A stretch of 64,000 nucleotides of DNA from Colwellia sp. 20A7 (GTDB taxonomy: Bacteria > Pseudomonadota > Gammaproteobacteria > Enterobacterales > Alteromonadaceae): assembly GCF_009832865.1 (NCBI RefSeq), contig NZ_CP047130.1, forward strand, positions 744,001-808,000. Reading direction: 5' to 3'. Below the pieces are notes generated by a model. It was not told where the DNA came from, ran no database searches, and saw only the letters and a list, made by a program, of their open reading frames with translations. The translations under genes were made by a program, and so were the position numbers. Shown in pieces: positions 53,619 to 63,464 of this stretch. The stretch's first letter is position 1, and the number at the start of each line of letters is the position of its first letter.

Positions 53619-54141
53619 AGAAGACTTGCGACGAACTTATGATTTAGTCCAAGGTGGGCGCTTAAAAAAAATAATAGGTTGTTATAGAACTCCCGGTTGT
53701 CATGCAATAGTAACGTATCGATATGGGCAATGGATTGCTAAGCAAAATATATTAATTCGTGTTTTTTTAGAGCCATGGTGTTTTTTTCAGTATCACCGGA
53801 TGCGTAGTAAATGGGGGATTGAGATCCCTAGAGTTACAAATATAGATACGGGCCTTTACATAGGTCATCATGGTGGGATCGTTGTTTCTAGCCAAACGAA
53901 AATAGGGAAAAATGTTAATTTATCACAAGGTGTTACAATAGGAGTTTCTGGTAAAGGAGACAAACGCGGTGTCCCTGTTATTGGAAATAATGTTTATATT
54001 GCACCAGGTGCAAAAGTGTTTGGGAAGATAACGATAGGCGATAATGTATCTATCGGCGCTAATGCTGTCGTTAATCAAGATATTCCGGATAATTCGATTG
54101 TAGTTTTGTCTCCTGGTTGTATTGTTTTAGATAAAAAATAA
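53611..54141 (+). CDS. CysE-like hexapeptide acetyltransferase
   Basis: A 176-residue left-handed beta-helix protein. IGHHGGIVVSSQTKIGKNVN, SQGVTIGVSGKGDKRGVPVI and the hexapeptide repeats GNNVYIAPGAKVFGKITIGD are as in serine acetyltransferases, but the short length and the setting fit a polysaccharide O-acetyltransferase. The N-terminus has a MRSKWGIEIP-type linker common to such enzymes in exopolysaccharide loci. It should acetylate a sugar of the repeat unit. Confidence 0.86.
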   Translation: MLKEDLRRTYDLVQGGRLKKIIGCYRTPGCHAIVTYRYGQWIAKQNILIRVFLEPWCFFQYHRMRSKWGIEIPRVTNIDTGLYIGHHGGIVVSSQTKIGKNVNLSQGVTIGVSGKGDKRGVPVIGNNVYIAPGAKVFGKITIGDNVSIGANAVVNQDIPDNSIVVLSPGCIVLDKK

Positions 54142-54149
54142 GCTCAATA

Positions 54150-55247
54150 ATGAAAAAAAACACTCCTATTTTGTTAGTTATAGATCATTTCGGCTCAGGT
54201 GGGGCACAAAGGCAAATTGTTAATATTGCTAATGGATTGGCTGACTCAGGTGAAAATGTTCATATATTTATATACTACCCTGAATTTACTCATCATAGAG
54301 CTAATTTAGATAATCGAGTTGTGGTTCATGAGGCAGTAAAATCGAATAAGTTTGGTTTCTCTGTGGTATTTAAATTGATCAGTTTATTATATAAATACAA
54401 TTATAAAAGTGCTCTTGTTTTTTTAAACACTCCAGCATTTTATTTGGAGTTAGCTAGTTTATTTTACTTAAAAAAAATTACACTTACTTACTCTGAAAGA
54501 ACCTCTTTTGAGCTAATGCCAACAAGCTTTTTAAGTAAAGTAAGATATAAATTTCATGGGGTATGTAAAAATATTACTTCAAATTCAATCGTTCAGTCTG
54601 AGAAATTAAAGCTAGTTCATGCTAAAAAAAATGTTGTTTATATCCCAAATGCAATGCCAGAGCCTTTTTTTGATATTGAAATTAACCCTCAAGCGATTGA
54701 GGAGCGAATATTCACTGTTATAGCGCATACCACACCATTTAAAAATTTTAGATATATTGCCGAAGCACTTATTTTATACAAAACAAATTATTCGTCTCCA
54801 GTACCAAAAATATATTGGTATGGTCGAATTATAAAGTCTGATGAGTTTGACTTAGTTGCAAAGTTATTACAGCAGCATGATTTAACTGAAAATTTAGTAT
54901 TTCGTGGTCCGTCTGAGGATATTCCACATGTATTAGAGAATTCATTTATGCTAATTCATCCTTCCAAATTTGAATCGTCATCCAACTCAGTTGCAGAGGC
55001 CTTAGCAACTGGTACTCCAACAATACTTGGCAATATATCTGATCATGAAATTATTTTAAAAGACTCCTCTGCTGGTTTTTTAGTTGATTTAGAAAAACCA
55101 ATCGAGTTATCGCGTTGTTTAGAGACTACCACAAAAATTGATCTTATTGCATATCAACAGTTATGCGAAAATGCTAAGTATTATGCAACAGAAAGTTTTA
55201 AGTCTGAAAGTGTTTTAAAAGAGTATATAAAATTACTTACTAATTAA
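54150..55247 (+). CDS. Family 4 glycosyltransferase
   Basis: A 365-residue GT-B enzyme. DHFGSGGAQRQIVNIANGL is the typical N-terminal acceptor segment; the C-terminal donor-binding part has HPSKFESSSNSVAEALATGTP with the EX7E-like pattern. It is a retaining transferase of the repeat unit; the sugar is unknown. A gap of 94 bases to the next gene is one of the larger ones in this part of the operon. Confidence 0.9.
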   Translation: MKKNTPILLVIDHFGSGGAQRQIVNIANGLADSGENVHIFIYYPEFTHHRANLDNRVVVHEAVKSNKFGFSVVFKLISLLYKYNYKSALVFLNTPAFYLELASLFYLKKITLTYSERTSFELMPTSFLSKVRYKFHGVCKNITSNSIVQSEKLKLVHAKKNVVYIPNAMPEPFFDIEINPQAIEERIFTVIAHTTPFKNFRYIAEALILYKTNYSSPVPKIYWYGRIIKSDEFDLVAKLLQQHDLTENLVFRGPSEDIPHVLENSFMLIHPSKFESSSNSVAEALATGTPTILGNISDHEIILKDSSAGFLVDLEKPIELSRCLETTTKIDLIAYQQLCENAKYYATESFKSESVLKEYIKLLTN

Positions 55248-55341
55248 TTTTCATATGAAAGAGGGACGCAATAAGTGCTTAATGTCATACTATGCAAAAT
55301 AGATAATTTTTTATAAACTAAATTTAAGTGAACAGGTTATT

Positions 55342-56226
55342 ATGAGTATATGTGTTGCTGGAAGGTTTCCACCTCCAATCGGCGGAGTTAGTGTTTATGT
55401 TACAAGGCGTTACGCTGGATTACTTAAAGCTTCAGAGCAAGTTACAAAGTTAGATTTCTCAGAAAAGAACTTTTTACTTAATTTGTTTAATTCTAAAGCT
55501 CAAAAGTATGAAGTTAATTCTCTTAATTTATTTGTTGTTTTAGCTTTCTTATTTTTAGGGAAAATAAGAAATAGTGTTTTTATCGATCATAATGCTTCAA
55601 GGCACTATAGCGGTATCAAGAGAAAACTATTATTAGCTATTTTAAAATATTGTGACGGGATTTATGTTGTTAATCCGAAGCTAGTCCTTTTTTATCCGCC
55701 TCAGTTTAATGTCGAGTTGATATCACCTTTTTTACCACCTGACGAGTCAGAGTACAACTCTATAGTTGAAAATTATCCAGAGCCTGTAAAAACCTTCATT
55801 AACGATGGTAGTTTTACGGTTAATTCTGCTTGGAAATATATTCCCTGTGAAGGGGAAGATCTATATGGTGTAGGGACAAGTTTAAAACTACTTGATGCTA
55901 TACCTAGCATGAAATTATTATTGGTTATAGGGATCTATGAACCAGAGATATTACCTGAAGAATGTAAAGAATTAATTGAGAAACATATTGAATCAGGTCG
56001 TCTTTGTATTTTAACAGGCCAGCATCAACTCTGGCCTGTGTTTAAAAAAAAGCCAACCTGTTTGAGGTTAACACCAACAGATGGTGATAGCGTTAGCGTA
56101 AGAGAAGCATTATATTTTTCTTGCTTGACTATAGCTTCTAATTCAATCGCTCGTCCGAAAGGGTGTGTGAGTTATGAATATGATTCTTTCGAAGATTTAA
56201 AAAGAGTATTAATAGAGCATTTATAA
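55342..56226 (+). CDS. Short glycosyltransferase-like protein (GT-B type)
   Basis: A 294-residue protein. MSICVAGRFPPPIGGVSVYV is like the start of GT4 enzymes that act on lipid-linked acceptors, and SVREALYFSCLTIASNSIARP is like the donor-side end. The C-terminal half is shorter than in full GT4 enzymes (~360) and the middle aligns poorly. It may be a divergent or reduced glycosyltransferase. The bi-domain oxidoreductase starts directly after its stop. Confidence 0.7.
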   Translation: MSICVAGRFPPPIGGVSVYVTRRYAGLLKASEQVTKLDFSEKNFLLNLFNSKAQKYEVNSLNLFVVLAFLFLGKIRNSVFIDHNASRHYSGIKRKLLLAILKYCDGIYVVNPKLVLFYPPQFNVELISPFLPPDESEYNSIVENYPEPVKTFINDGSFTVNSAWKYIPCEGEDLYGVGTSLKLLDAIPSMKLLLVIGIYEPEILPEECKELIEKHIESGRLCILTGQHQLWPVFKKKPTCLRLTPTDGDSVSVREALYFSCLTIASNSIARPKGCVSYEYDSFEDLKRVLIEHL

Positions 56227-58368
56227 ATGAAACAAATATTACAAGATATGGCAAAAGGCGGCTCAACTATAGTTGAAGCTCCTGTTCCTCAGGTAACAAA
56301 AAATAATGTAGTGATAAACACTACAACCACGCTCATATCTGCAGGTACTGAGAGAATGCTCGTTGATTTTGGTAAAGCTAATCTAATCGATAAAGCACGT
56401 GCACAGCCTGACAAAGTAAAAATGGTATTGGAAAAAATGCAAACCGACGGTGTAATGACAACAATTGATGCTGTTAAGTCTAAACTTGCGCAACCATTAC
56501 CATTAGGCTATTGCAACGTTGGTGTTGTTGAAAGTGTAGGTATTGGTGCTGATGACTTTAAAGTGGGTGATCGCGTTGTATCAAATGGGCCTCATGCTGA
56601 TGTAGTACGTGTAGCCAAAAATTTAGTTGCTAAAATTCCCGACAATGTATCTGATGAAGATGCTGCTTTCACTGTTGTAGCCAGTATAGGTTTGCAAGGT
56701 ATACGCTTAGCTAAACCGACAATGGGTGAATGCTTTGTCGTTACAGGCGTAGGTTTAATTGGTTTATTAACGGTACAAATGTTACGGGCGCAAGGCTGCC
56801 GTGTATTAGCCATTGATTTTGACCAATCGAAACTTGATTTAGCTAAGCAGTTTGGCGCAGAAACTTGTAACCCTGGTAAGGGTGAAGATCCCGTTGCTGC
56901 AGGTATGGCGTTTAGCCGCGGCGTTGGTGTTGACGGCGTTATTATTACCGCATCAACTAAATCTAACGACCCTGTAACACAAGCCGCACGTATGAGCCGA
57001 AAACGTGGTCGAATTATTCTTGTTGGTGTTATCGGTTTAGAACTAAGCCGTGCTGATTTTTATGAAAAAGAATTAACTTTTCAAGTTTCATGCTCTTATG
57101 GCCCCGGTCGTTATGATCCAAGTTATGAAGAGCAAGGTAACGATTACCCATTAGCCTTTGTTCGTTGGACAGAGCAACGTAACTTTGAAGCTATACTCGA
57201 TATGATGTCTGGCGGTCAAATTGATGTTAAACCATTAATTACCCATCGTTTTAAATTTGAAAATGCTAGTGATGCTTATGATTTATTAATAACTGATAAA
57301 AGTGCATTAGGTATTTTGTTACAATTTGAATCGGATACTTCAACTCGGCATGCAAAAACGATTAAATTAACGGCTACACCAAATTATCAAGCAAATGAGC
57401 CTATTGTCGGTTTTATTGGTGCAGGTAATTATGCCTCGCGTATGCTAATCCCTGCTTTTAAAGAGGCTGGTGCCCAGTTTCATAGTATCTCTACCTCTGG
57501 TGGCATTAACGGTGTTACTCATGGTGAAAAAGCGGGGTTTGCTGAAGCTACCACTGATACTCAGGCCATGATTGAAAACCCGAGTATTAATACTATCGCT
57601 ATTGTTACTCAGCATAACAGTCACGCTTACTTTGTTCAGCAAGCACTGAATGCGGGTAAAAATGTTTTTGTTGAAAAACCTTTAGCTATAACGCATGAAG
57701 AATTAGACGCTGTTAAAGCAGCTTATGAAGAAGCGATTAAAGCGGAGAAAACCCCAAAGTTGATGGTAGGTTTTAACCGTCGTTTCTCCCCACAAATCCA
57801 AAAAATGAAAGCTTTATTAAAGCCTATAAAAGAACCTAAGTCTTTCATTATGACTATGAATGCTGGAAAAATCCCTGCAGATCATTGGACGCAGGATATT
57901 AATGCAGGTGGTGGCCGTATTATAGGTGAGGCATGCCACTTTATTGACCTAATGCGTTATTTGGCAGATAGTAAAATTGTTTCTGTTCAAGCGCGTAGAA
58001 TGGGTGATTCTGATGCAGTTGAAGTTACTGAAGATAAAGCCGCTATTATTTTAGGCTTTGCAGATGGTTCATTTGGTACTATTTTATATTTAGCTAATGG
58101 TGCAGCTAGTTTCCCTAAAGAACGTGTTGAAGTTTTTGCCGCTGGGGGTACTTTACAACTAGATAACTTTATTAAGTTAAAGGGCTTTGGCTGGAAAGGG
58201 TTTAAAAAGATGAATCTTTGGAAGCAAGATAAAGGTCAAACAGCTTGCTCTGCAGCTTTTATTGACTCTATAAAGCAAGGAACTGTTGCACCAATACCTG
58301 CCGATGAATTATTTGAAGTAGCTAAAGTCACTATTGATATTGCAGAGCAGTTACGTTTACAAAAATGA
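56227..58368 (+). CDS. Bi-domain oxidoreductase (MDR + Gfo/Idh/MocA)
   Basis: A 713-residue fusion. The N-terminal ~370 residues are a medium-chain dehydrogenase with the Rossmann motif GVGLIGLLTVQMLRAQG; the Cys/His ligands of a catalytic zinc are not evident. The C-terminal ~330 are a Gfo/Idh/MocA oxidoreductase with VGFIGAGNYASRMLIPAF and the signature FVEKPLAITHEEL. Such fusions are common in exopolysaccharide loci beside a heparinase-like gene, as here (4-base overlap). The reaction is unknown; epimerisation or redox change of a sugar or uronate is likely. Confidence 0.9.
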   Translation: MKQILQDMAKGGSTIVEAPVPQVTKNNVVINTTTTLISAGTERMLVDFGKANLIDKARAQPDKVKMVLEKMQTDGVMTTIDAVKSKLAQPLPLGYCNVGVVESVGIGADDFKVGDRVVSNGPHADVVRVAKNLVAKIPDNVSDEDAAFTVVASIGLQGIRLAKPTMGECFVVTGVGLIGLLTVQMLRAQGCRVLAIDFDQSKLDLAKQFGAETCNPGKGEDPVAAGMAFSRGVGVDGVIITASTKSNDPVTQAARMSRKRGRIILVGVIGLELSRADFYEKELTFQVSCSYGPGRYDPSYEEQGNDYPLAFVRWTEQRNFEAILDMMSGGQIDVKPLITHRFKFENASDAYDLLITDKSALGILLQFESDTSTRHAKTIKLTATPNYQANEPIVGFIGAGNYASRMLIPAFKEAGAQFHSISTSGGINGVTHGEKAGFAEATTDTQAMIENPSINTIAIVTQHNSHAYFVQQALNAGKNVFVEKPLAITHEELDAVKAAYEEAIKAEKTPKLMVGFNRRFSPQIQKMKALLKPIKEPKSFIMTMNAGKIPADHWTQDINAGGGRIIGEACHFIDLMRYLADSKIVSVQARRMGDSDAVEVTEDKAAIILGFADGSFGTILYLANGAASFPKERVEVFAAGGTLQLDNFIKLKGFGWKGFKKMNLWKQDKGQTACSAAFIDSIKQGTVAPIPADELFEVAKVTIDIAEQLRLQK

Positions 58369-60179
58369 GCTTGGTTAAAATCAAAACAGCACTCGGATTA
58401 GGTATACCAAACCTGATCCGAGTATTTTTATATCAGTTAGGCTTGAAAACAGGTCTTAATAAAGCGAAAGCGATTAAGAGCGATATTGAGTCAGGTGAAT
58501 TCTTTACTTCTTATAATGGCGCTTTAGTTAATTATGAAGCTAATTTGCAATGGATTAATAAGCATACTTATTTTGGTATTGAAAAAGTAAATTCATCAAT
58601 ACCAAACTGGCATAAAAACAATCTAAATGGTGAGTTAGCTCCTTCAGACCGACCTTGGTATTTGATAGGCGACTTTAATAACCAGTTGGGTGATATTAAG
58701 GGTGTTTGGGAAGCTTCACGATTTGATTGGGTGATCGGTTTTGCTCAACAAGCAGTTAGTGGTGATAAAGGCGGTGTTGATAAAGTTAATACTTGGTTGG
58801 CTGACTGGATTGAGAAAAATCCTACCTATAATGGTGTTAATTGGAAGTGCGGGCAAGAAGCCTCTATTAGGGTTATGCATTTAGCATTAGCTTCATTATT
58901 GTTACAGCAAACACAAAATACTACTCCAGCATTATTGAGTCTAATAAAAGCACATTTGAAGCGTATATCACCAACAATTATGTATGCGGTTGCCCAAGAT
59001 AACAACCATGGAACCTCTGAAGCGGCAGCACTTTATATTGGCGGTTCATGGCTTGTGTTAAATGGTGATGAAGATGGTGTAAAATGGCAAAAACAAGGTT
59101 TGAAATGGCTTGAAAACAGATCAACTAAACTAATTGAGACTGATGGTAGTTTTAGTCAATACTCAACAACATATCACCGTGTAATGTTAGATACTTATAG
59201 TTTGGTTGAAGTTTGGCGACAAAAGCATAAGTTAGCTGATTTTTCTGAACGTTTATACACAAAATTAAAAGCAGCTACCAATTGGCTGTTTTATTTTACT
59301 GATGTTAAAACTGGCGATACTCCTAACTTAGGGGCTAATGATGGGGCACGTTTAATCCCTTTAACCGGTACAGATTATCGAGATTTTAGGCCCAGTGTTC
59401 AGTTGGCTAGTGTATTGTTTTTTAATAAAATAGCTTATGAGGGGGAAGGTGAGTTTAATGTCCCGCTTGAATGGTTAGCATTGAAAACTCCTACTCAAAG
59501 TTTTTTTAATAAAACACCGGTGGATTTTGTTGATGGTGGTTATACTTTTTTAACTGCTTCTAATGCGGCGTTATATTTTAATTATCCAAAATTTAAGTTT
59601 AGACCAAGTCAATGTGATGCATTGCATGTTGATTTTTGGCTAAATGGACAAAATGTCTTTAGAGATGGAGGCACATTTAGTTATAATGCAGGCCAAAAAT
59701 ATATTGATTATTATAGTGGTGTAAAAAGCCATAATACTATTGAGTTTGACTCACACGATCAAATGCCTCGTTTGAGCCGATTTTTATTAGGCGACTGGCT
59801 AAAAACAACAAGTAAAAAACCACTTGAAATATCAGGAGATAAACAACAAGTTGCTGCTGGCTATAAAGATCGCTTTGGTTGTGAGCATATACGTGACATT
59901 TCCTTACAACCTAACTTGCTAACAATTACAGATAGAATTACGGGCTTTAAACAAAAAGCTATACTGCGATATAGACTTACCCCAGCTAACTGGAAATTAG
60001 TTAGGAATACTCTTGTTAGCGAGTTGTGTCGTATTAGCTTTTCAGCCGATACTAGTATTAAACGTATAGAACTAATTACAGGCTTTGAATCTCGCTATTA
60101 TTATCAAGAATCAGAAATACCAGTACTTGAAATAGAAGTTAACAAGTCTGGAACACTTACCACGGAAGTACAATTTTAA
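58365..60179 (+). CDS. Heparinase II/III-family protein
   Basis: A 604-residue alginate-lyase/heparinase-fold protein: an N-terminal (alpha/alpha) toroid with NWKCGQEASIRVMHLALASL, NNHGTSEAAALYIGGSWL and GSFSQYSTTYHRVMLDTYSL, then a C-terminal beta-sheet part with FRDGGTFSYN and KSHNTIEFDSHDQM. No signal peptide is visible, although lyases of this type are usually periplasmic. In exopolysaccharide loci it may trim or edit the polymer, or act on an intermediate with the preceding oxidoreductase. It overlaps that gene by 4 bases. Confidence 0.88.
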   Translation: MSLVKIKTALGLGIPNLIRVFLYQLGLKTGLNKAKAIKSDIESGEFFTSYNGALVNYEANLQWINKHTYFGIEKVNSSIPNWHKNNLNGELAPSDRPWYLIGDFNNQLGDIKGVWEASRFDWVIGFAQQAVSGDKGGVDKVNTWLADWIEKNPTYNGVNWKCGQEASIRVMHLALASLLLQQTQNTTPALLSLIKAHLKRISPTIMYAVAQDNNHGTSEAAALYIGGSWLVLNGDEDGVKWQKQGLKWLENRSTKLIETDGSFSQYSTTYHRVMLDTYSLVEVWRQKHKLADFSERLYTKLKAATNWLFYFTDVKTGDTPNLGANDGARLIPLTGTDYRDFRPSVQLASVLFFNKIAYEGEGEFNVPLEWLALKTPTQSFFNKTPVDFVDGGYTFLTASNAALYFNYPKFKFRPSQCDALHVDFWLNGQNVFRDGGTFSYNAGQKYIDYYSGVKSHNTIEFDSHDQMPRLSRFLLGDWLKTTSKKPLEISGDKQQVAAGYKDRFGCEHIRDISLQPNLLTITDRITGFKQKAILRYRLTPANWKLVRNTLVSELCRISFSADTSIKRIELITGFESRYYYQESEIPVLEIEVNKSGTLTTEVQF

Positions 60180-60181
60180 TT

Positions 60182-61399
60182 ATGCATGTTTTATATTTTC
60201 ACCAGCACTTTTCGACCCCTAGCGGCTCTACAGGTATTCGTTCATACGAAATGGCGCAGCGTTTATTAAAACATGGTCATCAAGTTACTATGGTTTGTGG
60301 CAGTTATGGTGGGGGAGAAACAGGTTTATCTCCAGAGTTTGTAAAAGGCCGCCGAGAAGGGATTGTTGATGGTATTAATATCATCGAGTTTGACTTAGCT
60401 TATTCTAATGCTGATGGGTTAATAAAACGTGCAGGTACTTTTTTAAAGTTTGCTTTTAAGAGTGTTTTAATTGCCTTGACTCATAAATATGATGTCTTAT
60501 TTGCAACGACTACTCCATTAACAGCCGGAATTCCAGGTATATTTACACGTTGGCTAAGAGGTAAACCGTTTGTTTTTGAAGTGCGAGATTTATGGCCAGA
60601 ATTGCCAAAAGAAATGGGTGTTATTAAAAACCCGATAGTATTAGCTGCTATGTCAGCTTTGGAGTGGTGCTCATATCGTTCAGCTCATCGTTGTATTGGC
60701 TTGTCTCCCGGTATTGTTGAAGGTATTAAAAAGCGTGGCGTAAAAGCTAGTAAAGTTGAAATAGTTCCAAACGGATGTGATTTAACAATATTTGCTGAGG
60801 GTGTTACTTCTTGGCGGCCTGATGGTGTAGCTGATACTGATTTAATGGCTGTATTTACTGGCACCCATGGACAAGCTAATGGCTTAGATGCGGCATTAGA
60901 TGCAGCAGCTGAACTAAAAAAACGTGATCGTGACGATATCAAACTAGTTTTTGTTGGGCAAGGCAAGTTGAAAGAGGGCTTGCAGGCAAGAGCTAAATTA
61001 GAAGGGTTGGATAATGTAATATTTCACCCCCCTGTTAATAAAAGTAAACTTGCAGAGTTAATGAAAGGCGCAGATATTGGTATGCAATTATTGGCGAATA
61101 TACCTGCATTTTATTATGGTACTTCACCAAATAAATTTTTTGATTATATTTCTGCGGGCTTACCTGTTTTGAATAACTATCCTGGATGGCTAGCGGGCAT
61201 GATTAACGAGCATGATTGTGGGTATGCTATAGAGCCAGACAATGCGTTAGCTTTTGCCGATGCTCTAGAAAATGCTGCCGATAATAAAGAGTCATTACCT
61301 GAAATGGGAGCTAATGCACAAGCTTTAGCTAAACAGAACTTTAATCGTCATAATTTAGCTGATAAATGGGTAACATGGGTAACAGGAGTTGTAAAATGA
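60182..61399 (+). CDS. Family 4 glycosyltransferase, WbuB-like
   Basis: A 405-residue GT-B enzyme: [38 protein letters not shown] and the donor segment [20 protein letters not shown] are typical of the WbuB / FnlC-linked transferases that add an amino sugar as the second residue. It overlaps the phosphoglycosyl transferase gene (ATGA), which fits a role in adding the next sugar to the lipid-linked first one. Confidence 0.9.
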   Translation: MHVLYFHQHFSTPSGSTGIRSYEMAQRLLKHGHQVTMVCGSYGGGETGLSPEFVKGRREGIVDGINIIEFDLAYSNADGLIKRAGTFLKFAFKSVLIALTHKYDVLFATTTPLTAGIPGIFTRWLRGKPFVFEVRDLWPELPKEMGVIKNPIVLAAMSALEWCSYRSAHRCIGLSPGIVEGIKKRGVKASKVEIVPNGCDLTIFAEGVTSWRPDGVADTDLMAVFTGTHGQANGLDAALDAAAELKKRDRDDIKLVFVGQGKLKEGLQARAKLEGLDNVIFHPPVNKSKLAELMKGADIGMQLLANIPAFYYGTSPNKFFDYISAGLPVLNNYPGWLAGMINEHDCGYAIEPDNALAFADALENAADNKESLPEMGANAQALAKQNFNRHNLADKWVTWVTGVVK

Positions 61400-61992
61400 A
61401 ACGCCTCTTTGATTTTATAGTCGCACTTTGTGCTTTACTTACTTTATTACCTATTATCTTTATTGTTACAGTATTAATTAGAATTAAATTAGGCTCGCCT
61501 ATTTTATTCACTCAAGACCGTCCCGGTTTACATGGTAAAGTGTTTAAAATGATGAAGTTTCGTACCATGCTAGATGCAACGGATAAGCAGGGTAATCAAT
61601 TACCAGATGACCAACGTATGACACCCTTTGGTGCTTTTCTGCGCTCAGCGAGTTTGGATGAATTACCCGGTTTATTAAATGTATTAAAAGGTGATATGAG
61701 TCTTGTTGGCCCTCGTCCGTTATTAGTACAATACTTACCGCTTTATAATGATGAGCAAAAACGTCGTCATAATGTAAGGCCCGGTATTACCGGTTGGGCG
61801 CAAGTAAATGGCCGAAATGCTATTAGTTGGGAACAAAAATTTAATTATGATGTTTGGTATGTTGATAACCAAAGCTTTTGGCTAGATATAAAAATATTAC
61901 TACTTACTGTTAAAAAAGTATTTGTACGCGAAGGTATTAGTGCTGATGGCCATGTCACTATTGAACCATTTAAAGGCTCTAGCAGTGAATAA
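61396..61992 (+). CDS. Initiating phosphoglycosyl transferase, PglC-like
   Basis: A 198-residue monotopic transferase that links a sugar-1-phosphate to undecaprenyl phosphate and so starts the repeat unit. The N-terminal re-entrant helix is [48 protein letters not shown] and [19 protein letters not shown] are the core motifs. The small PglC form lacks the multi-span domain of WbaP/WcaJ. With a PglD-like and a PglE-like gene after it, its substrate is probably UDP-diNAcBac. The start is the ATG at 61396 overlapping the preceding stop. Confidence 0.92.
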   Translation: MKRLFDFIVALCALLTLLPIIFIVTVLIRIKLGSPILFTQDRPGLHGKVFKMMKFRTMLDATDKQGNQLPDDQRMTPFGAFLRSASLDELPGLLNVLKGDMSLVGPRPLLVQYLPLYNDEQKRRHNVRPGITGWAQVNGRNAISWEQKFNYDVWYVDNQSFWLDIKILLLTVKKVFVREGISADGHVTIEPFKGSSSE

Positions 61993-62623
61993 AAAAATAG
62001 CAATTGTTGGAGCAAGTGGTCATGGTAAAGTTATTGCAGATATCGCCGAGCAACTTGGCTATATAGTTAACTTTTATGACGATGCGTACCCTAGTAAAAA
62101 GTATATTGAACATTGGCCGATACACGGTACTTGTGCTGATTTACTCGCCTTAAATATTACAGATAATACTATTGTTGATAGCGCCGTTGTAGCTATTGGT
62201 AATAACGAAATTCGCCAACAAAAAATGCAGTTGTTAAAAAAGAATAATTTTAATCTGATTACATTGATTCACCCAAGTGCAGTTATTAGTCAATATGCAA
62301 AAATCGAAACAGGTACGGTGGCTTTTGCAGGCTCAGTGATTAATGCATTTGCTAAAGTGGGGACTGGTTGTATTATCAATACTGCTGCAGTTGTTGAGCA
62401 TGATTGCATTATTGAAGATTTTACTCATATATGCCCTAATAGTGCGTTAGCTGGCGGTGTTACCGTTGGCAAAAAAAGCTGGATAGGCATTGGTAGCCAA
62501 GTAAAGCAGTTGGTGACAATTGGTGACAATTGTTTGATTGGTGCTGGTAGTGTAGTTGTAAAAAACATACCTGATAATGTTACCGTGTTTGGTTCACCTG
62601 CTGTGGTAATTAAAGGTAACTAA
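61985..62623 (+). CDS. PglD/NeuD-like sugar acetyltransferase
   Basis: A 212-residue enzyme. The N-terminal Rossmann-like part starts [20 protein letters not shown]; the left-handed beta-helix part has [33 protein letters not shown] with the catalytic His, and [13 protein letters not shown]. It should N-acetylate UDP-4-amino-4,6-dideoxy-GlcNAc to UDP-diNAcBac. The start is GTG at 61985, overlapping the pglC-like stop (GTGAATAA), with AAAGG upstream; the long frame from 61922 is not supported. Confidence 0.9.
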   Translation: MNKKIAIVGASGHGKVIADIAEQLGYIVNFYDDAYPSKKYIEHWPIHGTCADLLALNITDNTIVDSAVVAIGNNEIRQQKMQLLKKNNFNLITLIHPSAVISQYAKIETGTVAFAGSVINAFAKVGTGCIINTAAVVEHDCIIEDFTHICPNSALAGGVTVGKKSWIGIGSQVKQLVTIGDNCLIGAGSVVVKNIPDNVTVFGSPAVVIKGN

Positions 62624-62758
62624 AATATTCTCTAACTTTTCTGGCTATTTATTCAGCCAATATAAACAAAACATCACCTGCTGTCACTTTGTTAATATTG
62701 CTAGCATTGATTGCTTTTGCTATCATTTGATTATGGTTTATTAGAAAAGGTGTTTATT

Positions 62759-62986
62759 ATGCCGAGTTTAAGCATACGAAAAATAGAAGTTGAAACGTTA
62801 GAACTGTTAAGGCGGCAAGCTGCTGAACATGGCGTTTCAATGGAAGAAGAAGTTAGACAAATAATTAAACGTTCTGTAACAACACCTGAAAAGCTTGGAG
62901 ATTTGGCAACACGTTTATTTAGTCCTGCTTATGGTGATGAATTAGCTATTGAACCTAGACAGCTACATGAGCCTATTAAGTTTTAA
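62759..62986 (+). CDS. FitA-like ribbon-helix-helix antitoxin
   Basis: A 75-residue protein starting MPSLSIRKIEVETLELLRRQ. The ribbon-helix-helix fold spans residues 1-45 (AAEHGVSMEEEVRQIIKRSV) and the C-terminal tail would bind the toxin. AAAAGG lies about 9 bases before the ATG at 62759, which is preferred over an in-frame start at 62711. It binds its own promoter in known FitAB systems. The toxin gene starts 2 bases after its stop. Confidence 0.9.
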   Translation: MPSLSIRKIEVETLELLRRQAAEHGVSMEEEVRQIIKRSVTTPEKLGDLATRLFSPAYGDELAIEPRQLHEPIKF

Positions 62987-62988
62987 TA

Positions 62989-63417
62989 ATGATAATACTT
63001 GATACTAATATTGTTTCTGAATTTATGACTTCACCACCGGCAAGTTCCGTCCTTAACTGGTTGAATCATCAAAAGGTTTCATCTTTATATTTAACAAGTA
63101 TTACCGTTGCCGAAATAAATTATGGATTAGGTATTATGCCTAATGGTAAGCGTAAAAAGTTACTTGAAGAACGTTTTAAACTATTTGTTGATTCTGCATT
63201 TAAGCAACGTATTTTAAGCTTTGATGAAAATGCAGCGATACTTTATGGTGATTTAATGGCTGAAAAACGTAAAATAGGTAAACCCATGAGTTGTTTTGAT
63301 GGCCAAATTGCAGCAATAGCACGCTTACATAGCTATTCTATTGCGACACGTAACATTAAAGACTTTACTCATTGCCAACTAGATTTGATTAACCCTTTCG
63401 ATTTTAATACACACTAA
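62989..63417 (+). CDS. FitB/VapC-like PIN-domain toxin
   Basis: A 142-residue PIN-domain RNase: MIILDTNIVSEFM gives the first acidic residue, TVAEINYGLG the Glu, and SCFDGQIAAIARLHSYSIATRNIKDF the later Asp residues (SCFDGQIAAIA, TRNIKDF). It should cut RNA, with Mg2+, when free of the antitoxin. The pair FitA-FitB is complete and co-directional with the surrounding exopolysaccharide genes, between the pglD-like and pglE-like genes. Confidence 0.9.
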   Translation: MIILDTNIVSEFMTSPPASSVLNWLNHQKVSSLYLTSITVAEINYGLGIMPNGKRKKLLEERFKLFVDSAFKQRILSFDENAAILYGDLMAEKRKIGKPMSCFDGQIAAIARLHSYSIATRNIKDFTHCQLDLINPFDFNTH

Positions 63418-63464
63418 CACTTGTTTCTTTCTCGTGAAGGAGTAAGTGTTTTCAGGATCTATTC

